A stretch of DNA of 64,000 bases from NCBI RefSeq assembly GCF_002149965.1, contig NZ_MSQB01000002.1:72026-136025 (forward strand), read 5' to 3'. The notes under the pieces are model-generated. The model did not search any database. It saw only the letters and a program-made list of their open reading frames with translations, and was not told where the DNA came from. This document shows, one piece after another, positions 34,390-44,986 of the stretch (positions are counted from its first letter, which is position 1; each line of letters starts with the position of its first letter). The stretch is from Novosphingobium panipatense (GTDB lineage: Bacteria > Pseudomonadota > Alphaproteobacteria > Sphingomonadales > Sphingomonadaceae). Both the position numbers and the translations under genes were made by a program.

Positions 34390-35145
34390 ATGGCGATTTC
34401 CTTCAGCCTCGAAGGCAAGGCCGCGCTGGTGACCGGCGCCAATACCGGGATCGGGCAGGCCATAGCCGTGGCGCTTGCCGAGGCCGGTGCCGATGTCGCG
34501 CTCGCGGGTCGCAGCGAACCGGCCGAGACTCTCGCCCTGATCGCGGCGACCGGGCGCAAGGCGGTGAACATCAAGGCCGACCTTTCCTCGATCGAGCCCG
34601 TCGCCCGCGTCATCGCGGAAGCCGAAGCGGGTCTCGGCAAAGTGGATATCCTGGTCAACAATGCCGGGATCATCCGCCGCGACGACCTGCTGCAGTTCTC
34701 CGAGGAAGACTGGGACGCGGTGATCGACACCAATCTCAAGACCCTGTTCTTCCTCAGCCAGGCGGCGGCCAAGGGCATGGCCGCGCGGGGAAGCGGCAAG
34801 ATCGTCAACATCGCCTCGCTGCTGACCTTCCAGGGCGGCATCCGCGTGCCCAGCTATGCGGCGGCGAAGTCCGGCGTGGGCGGCGTTACCAAGGCCATGG
34901 CCAACGAGCTGGCCGCCAGGGGCGTGCAGGTAAACGCGATCGCGCCGGGCTATATCTCCACCAACAATACCGCCGCCCTGCAAGGCGACGAGACGCGCAA
35001 CCGCCAGATTCTGGAGCGGATCCCGACTGGCCGCTGGGGCCGTCCCGAAGATATTGCAGGCGCTGCGGTGTTCCTGGCTTCCCCGGCATCGGACTATGTG
35101 ACAGGACACGTGCTCGCCGTGGACGGCGGTTGGCTAGCACGCTGA
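34390..35145 (+). CDS. kduD: 2-deoxy-D-gluconate 3-dehydrogenase / 2-keto-3-deoxygluconate 5-dehydrogenase
   Basis: A 251-residue short-chain dehydrogenase. It has the cofactor loop TGANTGIGQAIAVALAEAGA, NNAGIIRRDDLLQFSEEDWD (a KduD-typical sequence), the catalytic YAAAK with the preceding Ser in NIASLLTFQGG, and the C-terminal GHVLAVDGGWLAR. It reduces the KduI product to 2-keto-3-deoxygluconate with NADH. It is 111 bases after kduI and its stop lies 14 bases before kdgK, so the three genes form an operon. Confidence 0.93.
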   Translation: MAISFSLEGKAALVTGANTGIGQAIAVALAEAGADVALAGRSEPAETLALIAATGRKAVNIKADLSSIEPVARVIAEAEAGLGKVDILVNNAGIIRRDDLLQFSEEDWDAVIDTNLKTLFFLSQAAAKGMAARGSGKIVNIASLLTFQGGIRVPSYAAAKSGVGGVTKAMANELAARGVQVNAIAPGYISTNNTAALQGDETRNRQILERIPTGRWGRPEDIAGAAVFLASPASDYVTGHVLAVDGGWLAR

Positions 35146-35159
35146 GGAATATCGATAGA

Positions 35160-36170
35160 ATGACCGGTCACGTTACCTGCTTCGGCGAAGTTCTCATCCG
35201 TTTCGCCACTCATGATGCGCGGCTGATGGTCCAGTCGGATGCGCTCGACATGGTGGTCGGCGGGGCGGAAGCGAATGTCGCCTCGGGCCTCGCCTCGCTC
35301 GGGCATCCGGTGCGCATGGTGTCGCGCCTGCCCGCCAGCCCGCTGGGCGACAAGGCGCGCGCGGCACTCGGCGCGGCGGGGATCGGCCTGTCCGGCGTGA
35401 CCTCCGGGCCGGGGCGCATGGGCCTCTACTTCCTCGAAACCGGCGCCGGTCTGCGGCCCTCCTCGATCACTTACGACCGCGCGGGTAGCGCCTTCGCGCA
35501 ATCGGCGGTGGAGCATTTCGACTTCGCCGCCGCGCTGGACGGCGCCCGGCTGCTGCACCTCTCGGGTATCACGCCGGCGCTCGGCCCCGGCGGCGTGGCG
35601 CTGGCCAAGGCCGCCGTGCGCGCGGCGCAGGAAGCGGGCGTGCCGATCTGCTTCGACGGAAACTACCGCGCGCTGCTCTGGGAAAGCTGGGACAGCAACC
35701 CGCGCGAAGTGCTGACCGAGCTGGTCTCCGCCGCCACGGTGATGATCGGCAACCACCGCGACATCTCGCTTCTGCTCGGCAAGACGTTCTCGGGTGACGG
35801 CGAGGATCGCCGCCGCGAGGCGGCGGAAGCGGCCTTCGCCGCCTTCCCGGGCCTCCAGGTGATCGCCTCCACCGCGCGCCACGTCGTCAACGCGGCGCAC
35901 CACCGCATCGCCGCGCGGGTCGATGCGCGCGATAGCGGCTACCAGACCGAAGAGGCCGACGTGACCGGCATCGTCGACCGCATCGGCACCGGCGACGCTT
36001 TCGCGGCGGGCGTGCTGCACAAGTGGCTGGAAGGCGCGGACATCCGCGCCATGGCCGACGCCGGGCTGGCCTATACGGTGCTCAAGCATTCGCTTCACGG
36101 CGACATGAGCCTGATCGGCAAGGCGGAACTCGAAGCGTTCTCGATCGCGGGAGCTGACGTGCGGCGCTGA
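35160..36170 (+). CDS. kdgK: 2-keto-3-deoxygluconate kinase
   Basis: A 336-residue PfkB-family sugar kinase. It has the N-terminal CFGEVLIRFATHDARLMVQS, the substrate region VVGGAEANVASGLASLG, the DGNYRALLW stretch typical of KDG kinases and PfkB signature 2 in DRIGTGDAFAAGVLH with the catalytic Asp. It phosphorylates 2-keto-3-deoxygluconate to KDPG, which enters the Entner-Doudoroff route; a KDPG aldolase gene is not in the window. GAGGA precedes ATG 35160 by 8 bases. Confidence 0.93.
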   Translation: MTGHVTCFGEVLIRFATHDARLMVQSDALDMVVGGAEANVASGLASLGHPVRMVSRLPASPLGDKARAALGAAGIGLSGVTSGPGRMGLYFLETGAGLRPSSITYDRAGSAFAQSAVEHFDFAAALDGARLLHLSGITPALGPGGVALAKAAVRAAQEAGVPICFDGNYRALLWESWDSNPREVLTELVSAATVMIGNHRDISLLLGKTFSGDGEDRRREAAEAAFAAFPGLQVIASTARHVVNAAHHRIAARVDARDSGYQTEEADVTGIVDRIGTGDAFAAGVLHKWLEGADIRAMADAGLAYTVLKHSLHGDMSLIGKAELEAFSIAGADVRR

Positions 36171-36183
36171 CCGGCAGGAACAG

Positions 36184-36284
36184 GTTGTCCCGGACCTGAT
36201 CCGGGACCGCGGGCCTGGCCGCGCCCGGCCCGCAGACTTGCGCCTCAAGGACTGACAGCGGTCCCGGATCAAGTCCGGGACGAC
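36184..36284. repeat. Paired dispersed palindrome, TCCCGGATCAAGTCCGGGA family
   Basis: The left arm 36184-36210 (with TCCCGGACCTGATCCGGGAC) and right arm 36258-36284 (with TCCCGGATCAAGTCCGGGAC) are inverted copies with a few mismatches and a 47-base spacer. It begins 14 bases after the kdgK stop and ends shortly before the next gene, and may end the kdgK transcript. Confidence 0.8.
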
Positions 36285-36304
36285 GGGATGGGGGAGAGAA
36301 GCAC

Positions 36305-37858
36305 ATGACGGCCAGCGGCATGACCCGGCGCTCGCTCGTGACAGCGGCAGCCGCCGCCGTGGCGGCTGGGTCCGCCCCTCTCCTTGCACGGTCTCCGACA
36401 ACTCCGGTCGTGGGCCGCTACTTCGGCCTCGACGAACAGGGCGTGCGCGCCTTCAGGGGCATCCGCTATGGCCGCGCGGCGCGCTTCGCCCGTGCCGTGG
36501 CCGAACCCTGGGCCGGCCCGCGCGCCGATGCGCTAAGCTTCGGCCCGATCTGCCCGCAGCGCGGCATGGATGGCGAGCCGCAGTCCGAGGACTGCCTCTT
36601 CCTCAACGTCTGGACGCCCGAGGCGAACCCGGCCGCAAAGCGCGCGGTCATGGTCTATTTCCACGGCGGCGCCTATACCACCGGCTCGGTCACCGACCCG
36701 CTGACACAGGGTGCGCGGCTGGCGGCGGAGGGCGACGTGGTGGTCGTCACCGTCAATCACCGGCTCAATGCGCTGGGCTATGCCTGGCTGAAGCCTTTCG
36801 GCGCGCGCTATGCCGATAGCGGCAATCTCGGTCAGCTCGACCTGATCCTCGCCCTGCAATGGGTGCGCGCGCATATCGCCGCGTTCGGCGGCGATCCGGC
36901 GCGGGTCATGGTGTTCGGCCAGTCCGGCGGCGGCGCCAAGATCGCGACGCTCATGGCCATGCCCGCCGCCGCAGGCCTGTTTCACAGCGCCGCCACGATG
37001 AGCGGGCAACAGGTCCAGGCCAGTGGGCCGATGCATGCCTGGGCGCGTACCCAGGCGCTGATGGCGGCACTGAAGCTGGCGCCCGGCGATGTCGAAGGCC
37101 TGCGCACGATGCCGGTCGAGCGATTGGTCGAAGGGCTCGCCGCCAGCGATCCCGTGATGGGCGGCCCGGTCTATTTCGGCCCGGTGCTGGACATGACCAA
37201 CCTGCCGCGCCACCCCTTCTGGCCGGACGCCGCGCCGCAGTCGCGCGCGGTGCCGATGATCCTCGGCAATACGCACGAGGAAACCCGCACCTTCATCGAT
37301 CCGCGCGGCAGCAAGCTCAAGGGCCTCGACTGGAGCAATCTGGCGGAGCGCATGGGCCGCGAGGTGAAGATCGACCTCGACCCGCAATGGGTGGTGGACC
37401 AGTACCGCGCCCGCGAGCCGCTCTGGAGCGCGGAGCAGGTGTTCTATGCCGCCACCACGGCGGGCCGGTCCTGGCCGGGACAAGTGATCGAGGCGGACGA
37501 ACGCGCGAGAGCCGGGGCCGCCGCCACCTGGGTCTACCAGCTCGAACGCCCCTCCCCCATCGATCCCCTGCGGGGCGCGGCGCATACCGACGATATTCCC
37601 TACGTCTTCGGCACGCTGGACGCACCCGGCAGCTATTCGGGCAGCGACGCCGCCGCGCAGGCGCTTGGCCGGGCGATGATGGGCGCCTTTACCGGGCTGG
37701 CCAGGACCGGGCGGCCGGGGCTGCCCGGCTGGTCGAACTATGCCCTGCCGTCCCGCGCGACGATGATGTTCGGCAGCACCGTCCGCATGGAAAACGACCC
37801 GCGCGGCTGGCAGCGCGAACTCTGGGCGAGAGCGCCCTACGTCCAGCCCGGAAGCTGA
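36305..37858 (+). CDS. Type B carboxylesterase, exported
   Basis: A 517-residue carboxylesterase. The N-terminus MTRRSLVTAAAAAVAAGSA is a Tat-like signal (R-R followed by a hydrophobic Ala stretch). The esterase core has the type-B signature EDCLFLNVW, oxyanion hole HGGAY, nucleophile elbow GQSGGG and a late His in GAAHTDDIPYVFG. An acidic triad member is expected in the NTHEETRTF region. Genes of this type in pectin loci may remove methyl or acetyl esters, but its link to the uronate operon rests on adjacency only. ATG 36305 follows GGGGGAGAG; ATG 36320 is an alternative. Confidence 0.82.
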   Translation: MTASGMTRRSLVTAAAAAVAAGSAPLLARSPTTPVVGRYFGLDEQGVRAFRGIRYGRAARFARAVAEPWAGPRADALSFGPICPQRGMDGEPQSEDCLFLNVWTPEANPAAKRAVMVYFHGGAYTTGSVTDPLTQGARLAAEGDVVVVTVNHRLNALGYAWLKPFGARYADSGNLGQLDLILALQWVRAHIAAFGGDPARVMVFGQSGGGAKIATLMAMPAAAGLFHSAATMSGQQVQASGPMHAWARTQALMAALKLAPGDVEGLRTMPVERLVEGLAASDPVMGGPVYFGPVLDMTNLPRHPFWPDAAPQSRAVPMILGNTHEETRTFIDPRGSKLKGLDWSNLAERMGREVKIDLDPQWVVDQYRAREPLWSAEQVFYAATTAGRSWPGQVIEADERARAGAAATWVYQLERPSPIDPLRGAAHTDDIPYVFGTLDAPGSYSGSDAAAQALGRAMMGAFTGLARTGRPGLPGWSNYALPSRATMMFGSTVRMENDPRGWQRELWARAPYVQPGS

Positions 37859-37881
37859 TTCCTCTCTGTTTCGGGGAGGAA

Positions 37882-38160
37882 CTAAATGGCCATCCACGCC
37901 AGACCGGCCAAGACCGCCGCTTGCAGCGTCACGATCGCGAAAAGCCGGCCGACGAAAGGCTGCTTGCGCGTCTTGTGGCGCAGGACGCGGCGGGCCAGCA
38001 GGGCGCCGGGCGAGCCTCCGGCCGCCGCCAGGGCCAGGAGGCGCCGTTCCGGCACGCGGCGCCCGCCCGCCATGGCCCGGCCCTTGTCGAAGGCGAAAGC
38101 GAAGAAGGCGGCAAGGTTCATCAGGCCGAGGTAGACGGCGAGTGCGGCGGACATATCCAT
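37882..38160 (-). CDS. DUF1294 small membrane protein
   Basis: A 92-residue protein with hydrophobic segments at about residues 4-20 and 72-90 and the DUF1294 motif [20 protein letters not shown], then [20 protein letters not shown] and F. The function of this family is unknown. ATG 38160 is preceded by GAAAGG; an ATG two codons later is an alternative. It starts 13 bases after the stop of the transglutaminase gene upstream, so it is the last gene of that operon and may be its membrane component. Confidence 0.75.
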   Translation of the reverse strand: MDMSAALAVYLGLMNLAAFFAFAFDKGRAMAGGRRVPERRLLALAAAGGSPGALLARRVLRHKTRKQPFVGRLFAIVTLQAAVLAGLAWMAI

Positions 38161-38173
38161 ACCCGCGCCTTTC

Positions 38174-39058
38174 TCAGTCCAGCGGCGCGACGTCCACCGA
38201 GAACAGCATGGTCTGCTGCGACGATCCCCGGAACGTGCCGTCGAGCGGGGCGACGTCGGAATAGTCGCGGCCCATGCCGATGAAGACATGGTCGGTATCG
38301 GCCAGGATGGCATTGGTGGGATCGAAACCGACCCAGCCGAGTTCCTCGCCGCACCACAGGTTCACCCAGGCGTGCATGGCGTCCACCCCCACCAGCCGCG
38401 CCTGCCCCGGCGGCGGCAGGGTGCGCAAGTAGCCGCTGACATAGGCCGCCGGAATGCCGTGGGCACGCGCGGCGATGATCATGATATGGCTGAAGTCCTG
38501 ACAGACCCCGTGGCGCGCGTGGAAGGCCTCGATCGGCGGGGTATCCGCCGCCGTCGCCCCGGAATCGTAGGCGAACTGATCGTGGATCGCCGTCATCAGC
38601 GCGCGCCCGGCCTCCATCACCGGCATCGCATCGCTCAGGAACCCGCTGGACCAGAGGGCGATGTCGCGCTCCGGGGCGGCGAGGGGCGAGGCGAAGATGT
38701 AGGACGCCGGCCCCAGCGCCGAGAGATCGGGCAGCCGCATGGCCCGTTCGCGCAAGTCGGAAAGGACCGGCCCGCTTGCGGCGGTGACGTAGAACGGCAG
38801 GGCTTCGCGCTCCACCACGAAGCGGCTGTCGATCCGCAACCGGCTGATCGGTTCGCGCAAGGAAAAGCGGGTCTCGTTGACGTAGTAGCCGCCGTCGCCA
38901 TCCGTCACTTGCGCCGGGCCGGGGTCCAGCGCGAGGGCATAGTCGCTGACCTGCTGGCCGGGCCAGGACGCCGGGCGCAGCCGCACGTTGAACTGCGCGA
39001 GCTGCACGGGCGCGGCATATTCCAGGGTCGTGGCATGGCTGACGGCGTAGCGCATCAC
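38174..39058 (-). CDS. Transglutaminase-like protein
   Basis: A 294-residue protein. The N-terminal bacterial transglutaminase-like region ([20 protein letters not shown]) is beta-rich. The papain-like core has the Cys in [15 protein letters not shown], the His in [11 protein letters not shown] and the Asp in WVGFDPTN, so the triad is complete. Such enzymes cleave or form amide bonds. It overlaps the upstream ATP-grasp gene by 4 bases (ATGA), evidence of translational coupling. No signal peptide is seen, so it acts in the cytoplasm with its ATP-grasp partner. Confidence 0.88.
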   Translation of the reverse strand: MMRYAVSHATTLEYAAPVQLAQFNVRLRPASWPGQQVSDYALALDPGPAQVTDGDGGYYVNETRFSLREPISRLRIDSRFVVEREALPFYVTAASGPVLSDLRERAMRLPDLSALGPASYIFASPLAAPERDIALWSSGFLSDAMPVMEAGRALMTAIHDQFAYDSGATAADTPPIEAFHARHGVCQDFSHIMIIAARAHGIPAAYVSGYLRTLPPPGQARLVGVDAMHAWVNLWCGEELGWVGFDPTNAILADTDHVFIGMGRDYSDVAPLDGTFRGSSQQTMLFSVDVAPLD

Positions 39059-41592
39059 AGCACCGGGGTCCGTTTCTCCGCCTCGTCGGGATCGAACTGT
39101 AGAAAATAGCGCGAGGAAATGGCGTCGGACAAGTCCAGCAGCCGCGCCTCGATCCCGGCGATCCAGTTCCAGTCGGTATCCCCCGCCGTCGCCGCCTGGA
39201 CTTCGCCCAGCAGCGCCCGCGCCGCGCGCATCGGCGGCTCGGGCAAGTTGTCGTCGCGGGCGCTGGGAAGCGCGGCGAGGTGCTCGACCACGCCCGCGAT
39301 CTGGAACACCAGCGCGCGCGGATTGTCGGGATCGAGCAGGACGAGATCGCGTACCGGTCCCGGCATCGGCCCGGTCAGGTAGCGGGTGCGGTAGATGATC
39401 TGGCTGTCGCAGAGGTCGAGCAGGACACCCAGCGCGCCCGGCGCTTCCGCCAGTTCGCCAAGGCGGCGGACCATGCGGCAGATGCCCTGTGCGCGCTCCA
39501 TGCGCTGGCCGATCTCCAGGAAGCGCCAGGCCGCCGAGCGCACCATGTTTTCGGAAACCAGGCCGGACAAGGCGCTGAAATGCTCGGTCAGCGTGCGAAC
39601 GGCGCCCAGCAGGCTGGCCGGACGGTGCAAGTCGAAGTCCGGCATCGGCCTGCTGACGAGGCGCCAGAAATCCCGCGCAAAACGCTCGCGCAGCGAAAGC
39701 CCCACCGCCTGCCTGCGCCTGAGCAGCGCGGCGACGCCGCCGGGAAGCTGCGTCTCTCCCAGGGCCGCGGCGCAGGTGGCGGCGGCGGGCTGGCCGGGCG
39801 GCGGCGCGAGCACGGCTCCGCTTTCCACCAGCATGTCCACCAAGGCCTGCAGCACCCCGGATTCGTCGCCCGTACCGTCATAGGTGCTGGCGCTCAGGCC
39901 CCCGTCCACTTCCACCGAGCCGTCGAGCAGCGCCCGCAGCAGGCGGGTGACGAATTGCGCGCGTTCGTTGTAGCGGCCGAACCAGAACAGGTTGTCCGCC
40001 GCCTGGCTGGCGAGGATTCCGCCCCCACGCGAGATCGGCGGCGTGCCCGCCGCCCGCACCGGCTGGAACCCGGCGCCGGGCTGATCCTCGATCACCCAGA
40101 GATCGGCGGAAAGATCGCCCTCGCCCATCAGCGAAGTCGGCAGCGCCTTGGCCGAGGACAGGCGCGCGAACCCGCCGGGCATGACCCTCCATGCGCCGTC
40201 CGCATCGCGCGCCACGAAAGCGCGTACCGTGAAAGGCCGGGGTGCGAGTTCACCGGCGATGATCGCCGGGGTGGTGGAAAGCTTGACGATCTCCTGCCCG
40301 CAATAGTCCATCGGCCGCCGGGAAAGCGCTTCGAGCAGGGCCGTGCGCTCGGCCCCGGAAAGCTCGGAAGCGGCGACAGGCTCGCGGCGGGAGAGGCCCT
40401 CGACCGGCTGGCCGAAGGCGGGCAGGACCGCCAGTTCGTCCAGCCGCGCGGCCACGGTGGCGCTTTCGGCCGCCTGCCCGCACCACCAGGTGGCGATGTT
40501 CGGCAGCAGCGGTTCCTCGCCCAGCAGGACCCGGCAGAGGCGCGGCATGAAGGCGGCGAAGGCAGGCGTTTCCAGCACTTCGGTGCCCGGCCAGTTGACC
40601 ATGCCGACACTGCCGCCCGCCCAGGCCTCGAACAGGTTGGCGACGCCGAGCCGCGACTTGGCGTCGAACGAGAGCGGATCGAGCGCATCGGTATTGATCC
40701 AGCGCCAGATCGCATCGACGCGCTTGGGCCCGGCGATCGTGCCGACCCATAGGCGGTCCTCCACCACCGAGAGATCCCGCCCCTCGACCAGCGGAAAGCC
40801 CAGATAGCGCGCGAGATGGGCCTGTTCGGCGTAAGTCTGGTTGAAGCGCCCGGCCGTGAGTAGGGCGATGCGCGGCGATTCGCGCCCGCAGGCTGCCACC
40901 ATGCCCGCGCGCATCTGCCCGAAGAACTCGACGATGCGCCGCACATGGTTGTCGGCCAGCACGGTGCCGCCGGTACGCGTCATCGCCAGGCGGTTTTCCA
41001 GGGCATAGCCGATGCCGCTGGCCATGCGCACCCGGTCCTGAAGCACCCGCCAGTGTCCGCGCGGCCCGCGCGCAAGGTCGGCGGAATAGACCTGGATGAA
41101 GTGGCCGTCACCGCCTTGCCCGCCCTGAGGCGCGCGGCCGGGCATCTTGCGCGCGAAATAGGGGCTGCCGGCAATGACGGCGGCGGGAAGGTGCCCCTCC
41201 CTGACCAGCCGCTGCGGCCCGTAGATGTCCGCGGCGAGCCTCTCGAACAATGTGGCGCGCTGGATCAGGCCGCGCTCGATTTCCGCCCATTCCGCCGATC
41301 CCACCACCAGCGGCATGGCGTTGAGCGGCCAGTCGCGCTCCTCCTCGTCCCCGGTGACGCGGAACGTCAGGCCGAGATCGGCGGCATGGCGGGTCGCCGC
41401 ATCCTGCAAGGCCGAGGGGTCGCCTTCGGCCAGCAGCGAAAGCCCCGCCGCCACCTTGTGCCAGTGCGCGGCGATCGGCTCGGCGGCATCCCCGAACAGG
41501 TCTCCGCCGCTGACCGCCACGGGATAGGCATCCAGCCACCCCGCAGCGGGTCCGATCAGGTCCGTGGGACCGGATGGGGAAACGAGAGACAT
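39055..41592 (-). CDS. Circularly permuted ATP-grasp fused to alpha-E domain
   Basis: An 845-residue fusion. Residues about 60-480 form the circularly permuted ATP-grasp type 2 domain (COG2308/DUF404-407): LQDRVRMASGIGYALENRLA, RIALLTAGRFNQTYAEQAHL, FPLVEGRDLSVVEDRLWVGT, DPLSFDAKSRLGVANLFEAW and WWCGQ. Residues about 530-840 are the mostly helical alpha-E domain (COG2307/DUF403): DNLFWFGRYNERAQFVTRLL, WRFLEIGQRMERAQGI, SRYFLQF. The ATP-grasp part probably joins an acid to an amine with ATP; alpha-E is a partner of unknown role. It lies 4 bases after the DUF2126 gene. These domains are often encoded as separate genes. Confidence 0.9.
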   Translation of the reverse strand: MSLVSPSGPTDLIGPAAGWLDAYPVAVSGGDLFGDAAEPIAAHWHKVAAGLSLLAEGDPSALQDAATRHAADLGLTFRVTGDEEERDWPLNAMPLVVGSAEWAEIERGLIQRATLFERLAADIYGPQRLVREGHLPAAVIAGSPYFARKMPGRAPQGGQGGDGHFIQVYSADLARGPRGHWRVLQDRVRMASGIGYALENRLAMTRTGGTVLADNHVRRIVEFFGQMRAGMVAACGRESPRIALLTAGRFNQTYAEQAHLARYLGFPLVEGRDLSVVEDRLWVGTIAGPKRVDAIWRWINTDALDPLSFDAKSRLGVANLFEAWAGGSVGMVNWPGTEVLETPAFAAFMPRLCRVLLGEEPLLPNIATWWCGQAAESATVAARLDELAVLPAFGQPVEGLSRREPVAASELSGAERTALLEALSRRPMDYCGQEIVKLSTTPAIIAGELAPRPFTVRAFVARDADGAWRVMPGGFARLSSAKALPTSLMGEGDLSADLWVIEDQPGAGFQPVRAAGTPPISRGGGILASQAADNLFWFGRYNERAQFVTRLLRALLDGSVEVDGGLSASTYDGTGDESGVLQALVDMLVESGAVLAPPPGQPAAATCAAALGETQLPGGVAALLRRRQAVGLSLRERFARDFWRLVSRPMPDFDLHRPASLLGAVRTLTEHFSALSGLVSENMVRSAAWRFLEIGQRMERAQGICRMVRRLGELAEAPGALGVLLDLCDSQIIYRTRYLTGPMPGPVRDLVLLDPDNPRALVFQIAGVVEHLAALPSARDDNLPEPPMRAARALLGEVQAATAGDTDWNWIAGIEARLLDLSDAISSRYFLQFDPDEAEKRTPVL

Positions 41593-41596
41593 AGGC

Positions 41597-44500
41597 TCAC
41601 ACTACGCGCGGCGGGCGGCGAAGATCCAGCGAACAGGGAAATTCGCCCGGCGCTTCCTCCGGCGGGAGCGGCAGGCTGCCCGGCGAATGGCCGTGCGGCT
41701 GGAACCGCGCCTTGCGCCGCGCTTCCGCCTCGTAGCCGTTGATCGGCACATCGTCGTAATTGCGGCCGCCCGGATGGGCGACATGATAGACGCAGCCGCC
41801 CAGCGAGCGCCGGTTCCACAAGTCGTAGATATCGAACGTGAGCGGCGCATGGGCGGCCATCATCGGATGGAGGCATTCGGCAGGCGCCCAGGCCTTGTAG
41901 CGTACGCCCCCGATCCCCACCGGGCCTACCCCCACCTCGCCCGCACCGGTCATCGTCAGCGGCACGCGGCGGCCGTTGCAGGAAATGACGTGGCGCCCGG
42001 CCACCAGCCCCTGCGCCCGAACCTGGAGGCGCTCGGTGGAACTGTCGACATAGCGCACCGTGCCGCCGATCGCGCCGGTTTCGCCCAGCACGTTCCACGG
42101 CTCCAGCGCATGGCTGATTTCCAGCGAGACGCCCCCGCCCTCCACCGCGCCGTGGACGGGGAAACGGAACATGCGCTGCGCCTCGAACCAGGCGGGATCG
42201 AAGCGGTAGCCCGCCCGGGCGAGGTCATCCAGCACATCGAGGAAATCGGCCCAGACGAAATGGCCCAGCATGAACCGGTCGTGGAGCTGCGTGCCCCAGC
42301 GCACCAGTTCGCCCCCTTGCGGTTCCTTCCAGAACCAGGCGGTGAGCGCCCGCAGCAGCAGTTGCTGGGCAAGGCTCATCTTCGCATCGGGCGGCATCTC
42401 GAAGCCGCGAAACTCGACAAGGCCGAGACGGCCGGTCGGCCCGTCGGGGCTGAACAGCTTGTCGATGCAGATCTCGGTGCGATGGGTATTGCCGGTGACG
42501 TCCACCAGCAGGTTGCGCAGCAGGCGGTCGATTACCCAGGGGGCGGGCGGGGCTTGCTCTCCATCGGGTCCCGGCACTTGCGCCAGGGCGATCTCCAGTT
42601 CGTAGAGCGCATCGTGCCGGGCCTCGTCGATGCGCGGCGCCTGGCTGGTCGGGCCGATGAACAGGCCGGAGAACAGGTAGCTGAGCGAGGGATGGCGCTG
42701 CCAGTAGGTGACGAAACTCTTCAGCAGGTCCGGGCGGCGGATGAAGGGGCTTTCGAGCAGGCTCGGCCCGCCCAGCACGATGTGATTGCCGCCGCCGGTG
42801 CCGATCGAACGGCCATCGACCATGAACTTGTCCGCCGTCAGCCCCACGTCGCGCGCGGCTTCGTAGAGCGTCTCGGTGATCTCCACCGTCTCGCGCCATG
42901 AGGCCGAAGGGTGGATGTTCACTTCGATCACGCCGGGGTCGGGCGTGACTTTCAGCACTTGCAGACGCGGGTCAGGGGGCGGCGGATAGCCTTCGATGCG
43001 GATCGGCAAGCCGTGCCGCTCGGCCACGACTTCCACCGCGGCGATGAGTTCGAGATAGTCTTCCAACCGCTCGGTGGGCGGGATGAACACGGCCAGATAG
43101 TCCCCGCGCGGCTCCACGGTGATCGCGGTGCGCACCGCGCCCTCGATGATCCGCTGCTCGACCAGGTCCTGCGCGCCGTGCCCACCTTCGGCCTGCTCGA
43201 CATGCTGGACCCGCTGCGCGCCGAGATGTTCCGCCCCCCGTGCCGCCGCCTGCTCCCGGAAATCGCCTAGCGGCACGCGCGGCTCGGCCGTGTCGCGCGG
43301 GTGGATATAGGGATAGTCGGAAGGCGGCACATAAGGCAGCGAACCGAGCGGCAGGCGGTAACCGAGCGCGGAATCGCCCGGCACCGCGGTCAGCATGTCC
43401 TTGCGCAGGCGCCAGCGCTCGCTCTTCCAGCGCACCGGAGAGGCATCCGCCGCATTCCAGCGCTGCACCGGCAGGACATAGCCCACCGCCTTGTCCAGCC
43501 CGCGCCGGTAAGTTCGCACGAAGCGGCGCGCCAGTTCCTCGTCGGCCACCTTGGGGTCGAGCGGCGTGACGTTGACGGGCAGCTCGGCTTCCTTCTCCGC
43601 CCAGTCCCCGGTGTCCTCGTAGACCGGCTGGACGAAGCCTTCCTCGACGCCGAGGCCCTGCGCCGTCTCGCGCAGCAGGGTTTCGGCCAGGGCCACGTCG
43701 AGCGTAGGCGCAGGTTCGGCCTCGTCGTGCTGCCCGCGCGGATGTTCGGGCGCGATCAGCGCAGGGTCGCGCCAGATCGGCGTGCCGTCCTTGCGCCAGT
43801 AGATCGAAAAGCCCCAGCGCGGCAGGCTCTCGCCCGGATACCACTTGCCCTGCCCGTAATGGAGCAGCGAGCCGGGTGCGAACTTCTCTCGCAGGAGGCG
43901 GATCAGGCGGTCGGCATAGGCCGCCTTGGTCGGGCCGACAGCGCCGCTGTTCCACTCGTCCGCCTCGAAATCGCGGTCGGCGATGAACGTCGGCTCGCCG
44001 CCCATCGTCAGGTTGGCGCCCACAGCGTCAAGGTCCGCATCGACCCCGTCGCCAAGGTCGAGCAGGGCCTGCCAGCGTTCCTCGGTGAAAGGCCGGGTGA
44101 TCCGCACCGCCTCGGCGATGCGGCTGACGCCCATCTCGAAATGGAAGTCCACTTCCGCAGGCTCGGCCATGCCCTCGATCGGGGTGGCGGAGCGATAGTG
44201 AGGCGCGGCGCAGAGCGGGATATGCCCCTCCCCCGCGAACATGCCGGACGTGGCGTCGAGCGCGATCCAGCCCGCGCCGGGCACATAGGCCTCGGCCCAG
44301 GCGTGGAGGTCCGTCACGTCCTCCAGCACCCCCTGCGGCCCTTCCTTGGGGATCACGTCGGCCACGAGCTGGATCGAATAGCCCGAGACGAACCGCGCCG
44401 CGAAGCCCAGGCGGCGCAGCAGCTGCACCAGCAGCCAGGCCGAATCGCGGCACGAGCCGATCCCCGCCGCCAGGGTCTCCTCCGGGGTCATCACCCCGGT

Positions 44501-44986
44501 CTCCATGCGGATCACATAGCCGATGCGCTCTTGCAGGCGGCGGTTGATCTCCACCAGGAAATCGACCGTGCGTCCCTCGTAGCCGAGGTGCGACGCCACC
44601 AGCGATTCGAACAGCGGCCCCTGTTCCTCCACCTCGAAACAGGCGGCCAGATCGGATTGCAGCACCGGCGAATAGGCGAAAGGATAGTTCTCCGCCTCCG
44701 GCTCCACGAAGAAGTCGAAGGGGTTGATCACGGCTAGGTCGGCCAGCAGGTCCACCTCGATCGAAAAATGATCGACCGGATCGGGGAACACCACGCGCGC
44801 CTGCCAGTTACCGTGCGGATCCTGCTGCCAGTTCAGGAAATGCTCGGGCGGGCTGATCTTGAGCGAATAGTTCGGCACCGCCGTCCGGCTGTGCGGCGCC
44901 GGACGCAGCCGGATCACCTGGGGGCCGAGACGCACCCGCCGGGAATAGCGGTAGCGTGTGAGATGGTGGAGCGCCGCCTTGATCAT
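41597..44986 (-). CDS. Large transglutaminase-DUF2126 protein
   Basis: A 1129-residue protein and first gene of the operon. Residues about 1-290 are a transglutaminase domain: [20 protein letters not shown], the Cys in [18 protein letters not shown], the His in [13 protein letters not shown] and Asp in WIALDATSG. The remaining part is DUF2126: [73 protein letters not shown] and [23 protein letters not shown]2126 is compared in the literature with glutamine-synthetase/GCS-like ligases; the motifs support an amide ligase but the substrate is unknown. ATG 44986 was chosen; upstream residues in the longer frame look non-coding. Confidence 0.9.
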   Translation of the reverse strand: MIKAALHHLTRYRYSRRVRLGPQVIRLRPAPHSRTAVPNYSLKISPPEHFLNWQQDPHGNWQARVVFPDPVDHFSIEVDLLADLAVINPFDFFVEPEAENYPFAYSPVLQSDLAACFEVEEQGPLFESLVASHLGYEGRTVDFLVEINRRLQERIGYVIRMETGVMTPEETLAAGIGSCRDSAWLLVQLLRRLGFAARFVSGYSIQLVADVIPKEGPQGVLEDVTDLHAWAEAYVPGAGWIALDATSGMFAGEGHIPLCAAPHYRSATPIEGMAEPAEVDFHFEMGVSRIAEAVRITRPFTEERWQALLDLGDGVDADLDAVGANLTMGGEPTFIADRDFEADEWNSGAVGPTKAAYADRLIRLLREKFAPGSLLHYGQGKWYPGESLPRWGFSIYWRKDGTPIWRDPALIAPEHPRGQHDEAEPAPTLDVALAETLLRETAQGLGVEEGFVQPVYEDTGDWAEKEAELPVNVTPLDPKVADEELARRFVRTYRRGLDKAVGYVLPVQRWNAADASPVRWKSERWRLRKDMLTAVPGDSALGYRLPLGSLPYVPPSDYPYIHPRDTAEPRVPLGDFREQAAARGAEHLGAQRVQHVEQAEGGHGAQDLVEQRIIEGAVRTAITVEPRGDYLAVFIPPTERLEDYLELIAAVEVVAERHGLPIRIEGYPPPPDPRLQVLKVTPDPGVIEVNIHPSASWRETVEITETLYEAARDVGLTADKFMVDGRSIGTGGGNHIVLGGPSLLESPFIRRPDLLKSFVTYWQRHPSLSYLFSGLFIGPTSQAPRIDEARHDALYELEIALAQVPGPDGEQAPPAPWVIDRLLRNLLVDVTGNTHRTEICIDKLFSPDGPTGRLGLVEFRGFEMPPDAKMSLAQQLLLRALTAWFWKEPQGGELVRWGTQLHDRFMLGHFVWADFLDVLDDLARAGYRFDPAWFEAQRMFRFPVHGAVEGGGVSLEISHALEPWNVLGETGAIGGTVRYVDSSTERLQVRAQGLVAGRHVISCNGRRVPLTMTGAGEVGVGPVGIGGVRYKAWAPAECLHPMMAAHAPLTFDIYDLWNRRSLGGCVYHVAHPGGRNYDDVPINGYEAEARRKARFQPHGHSPGSLPLPPEEAPGEFPCSLDLRRPPRVV

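Noticed and set aside
28209..36170. A complete galacturonate pathway
   Set aside because: uxaC, uxaB and the KDPG aldolase gene are not in the window, so only part of the route can be claimed.
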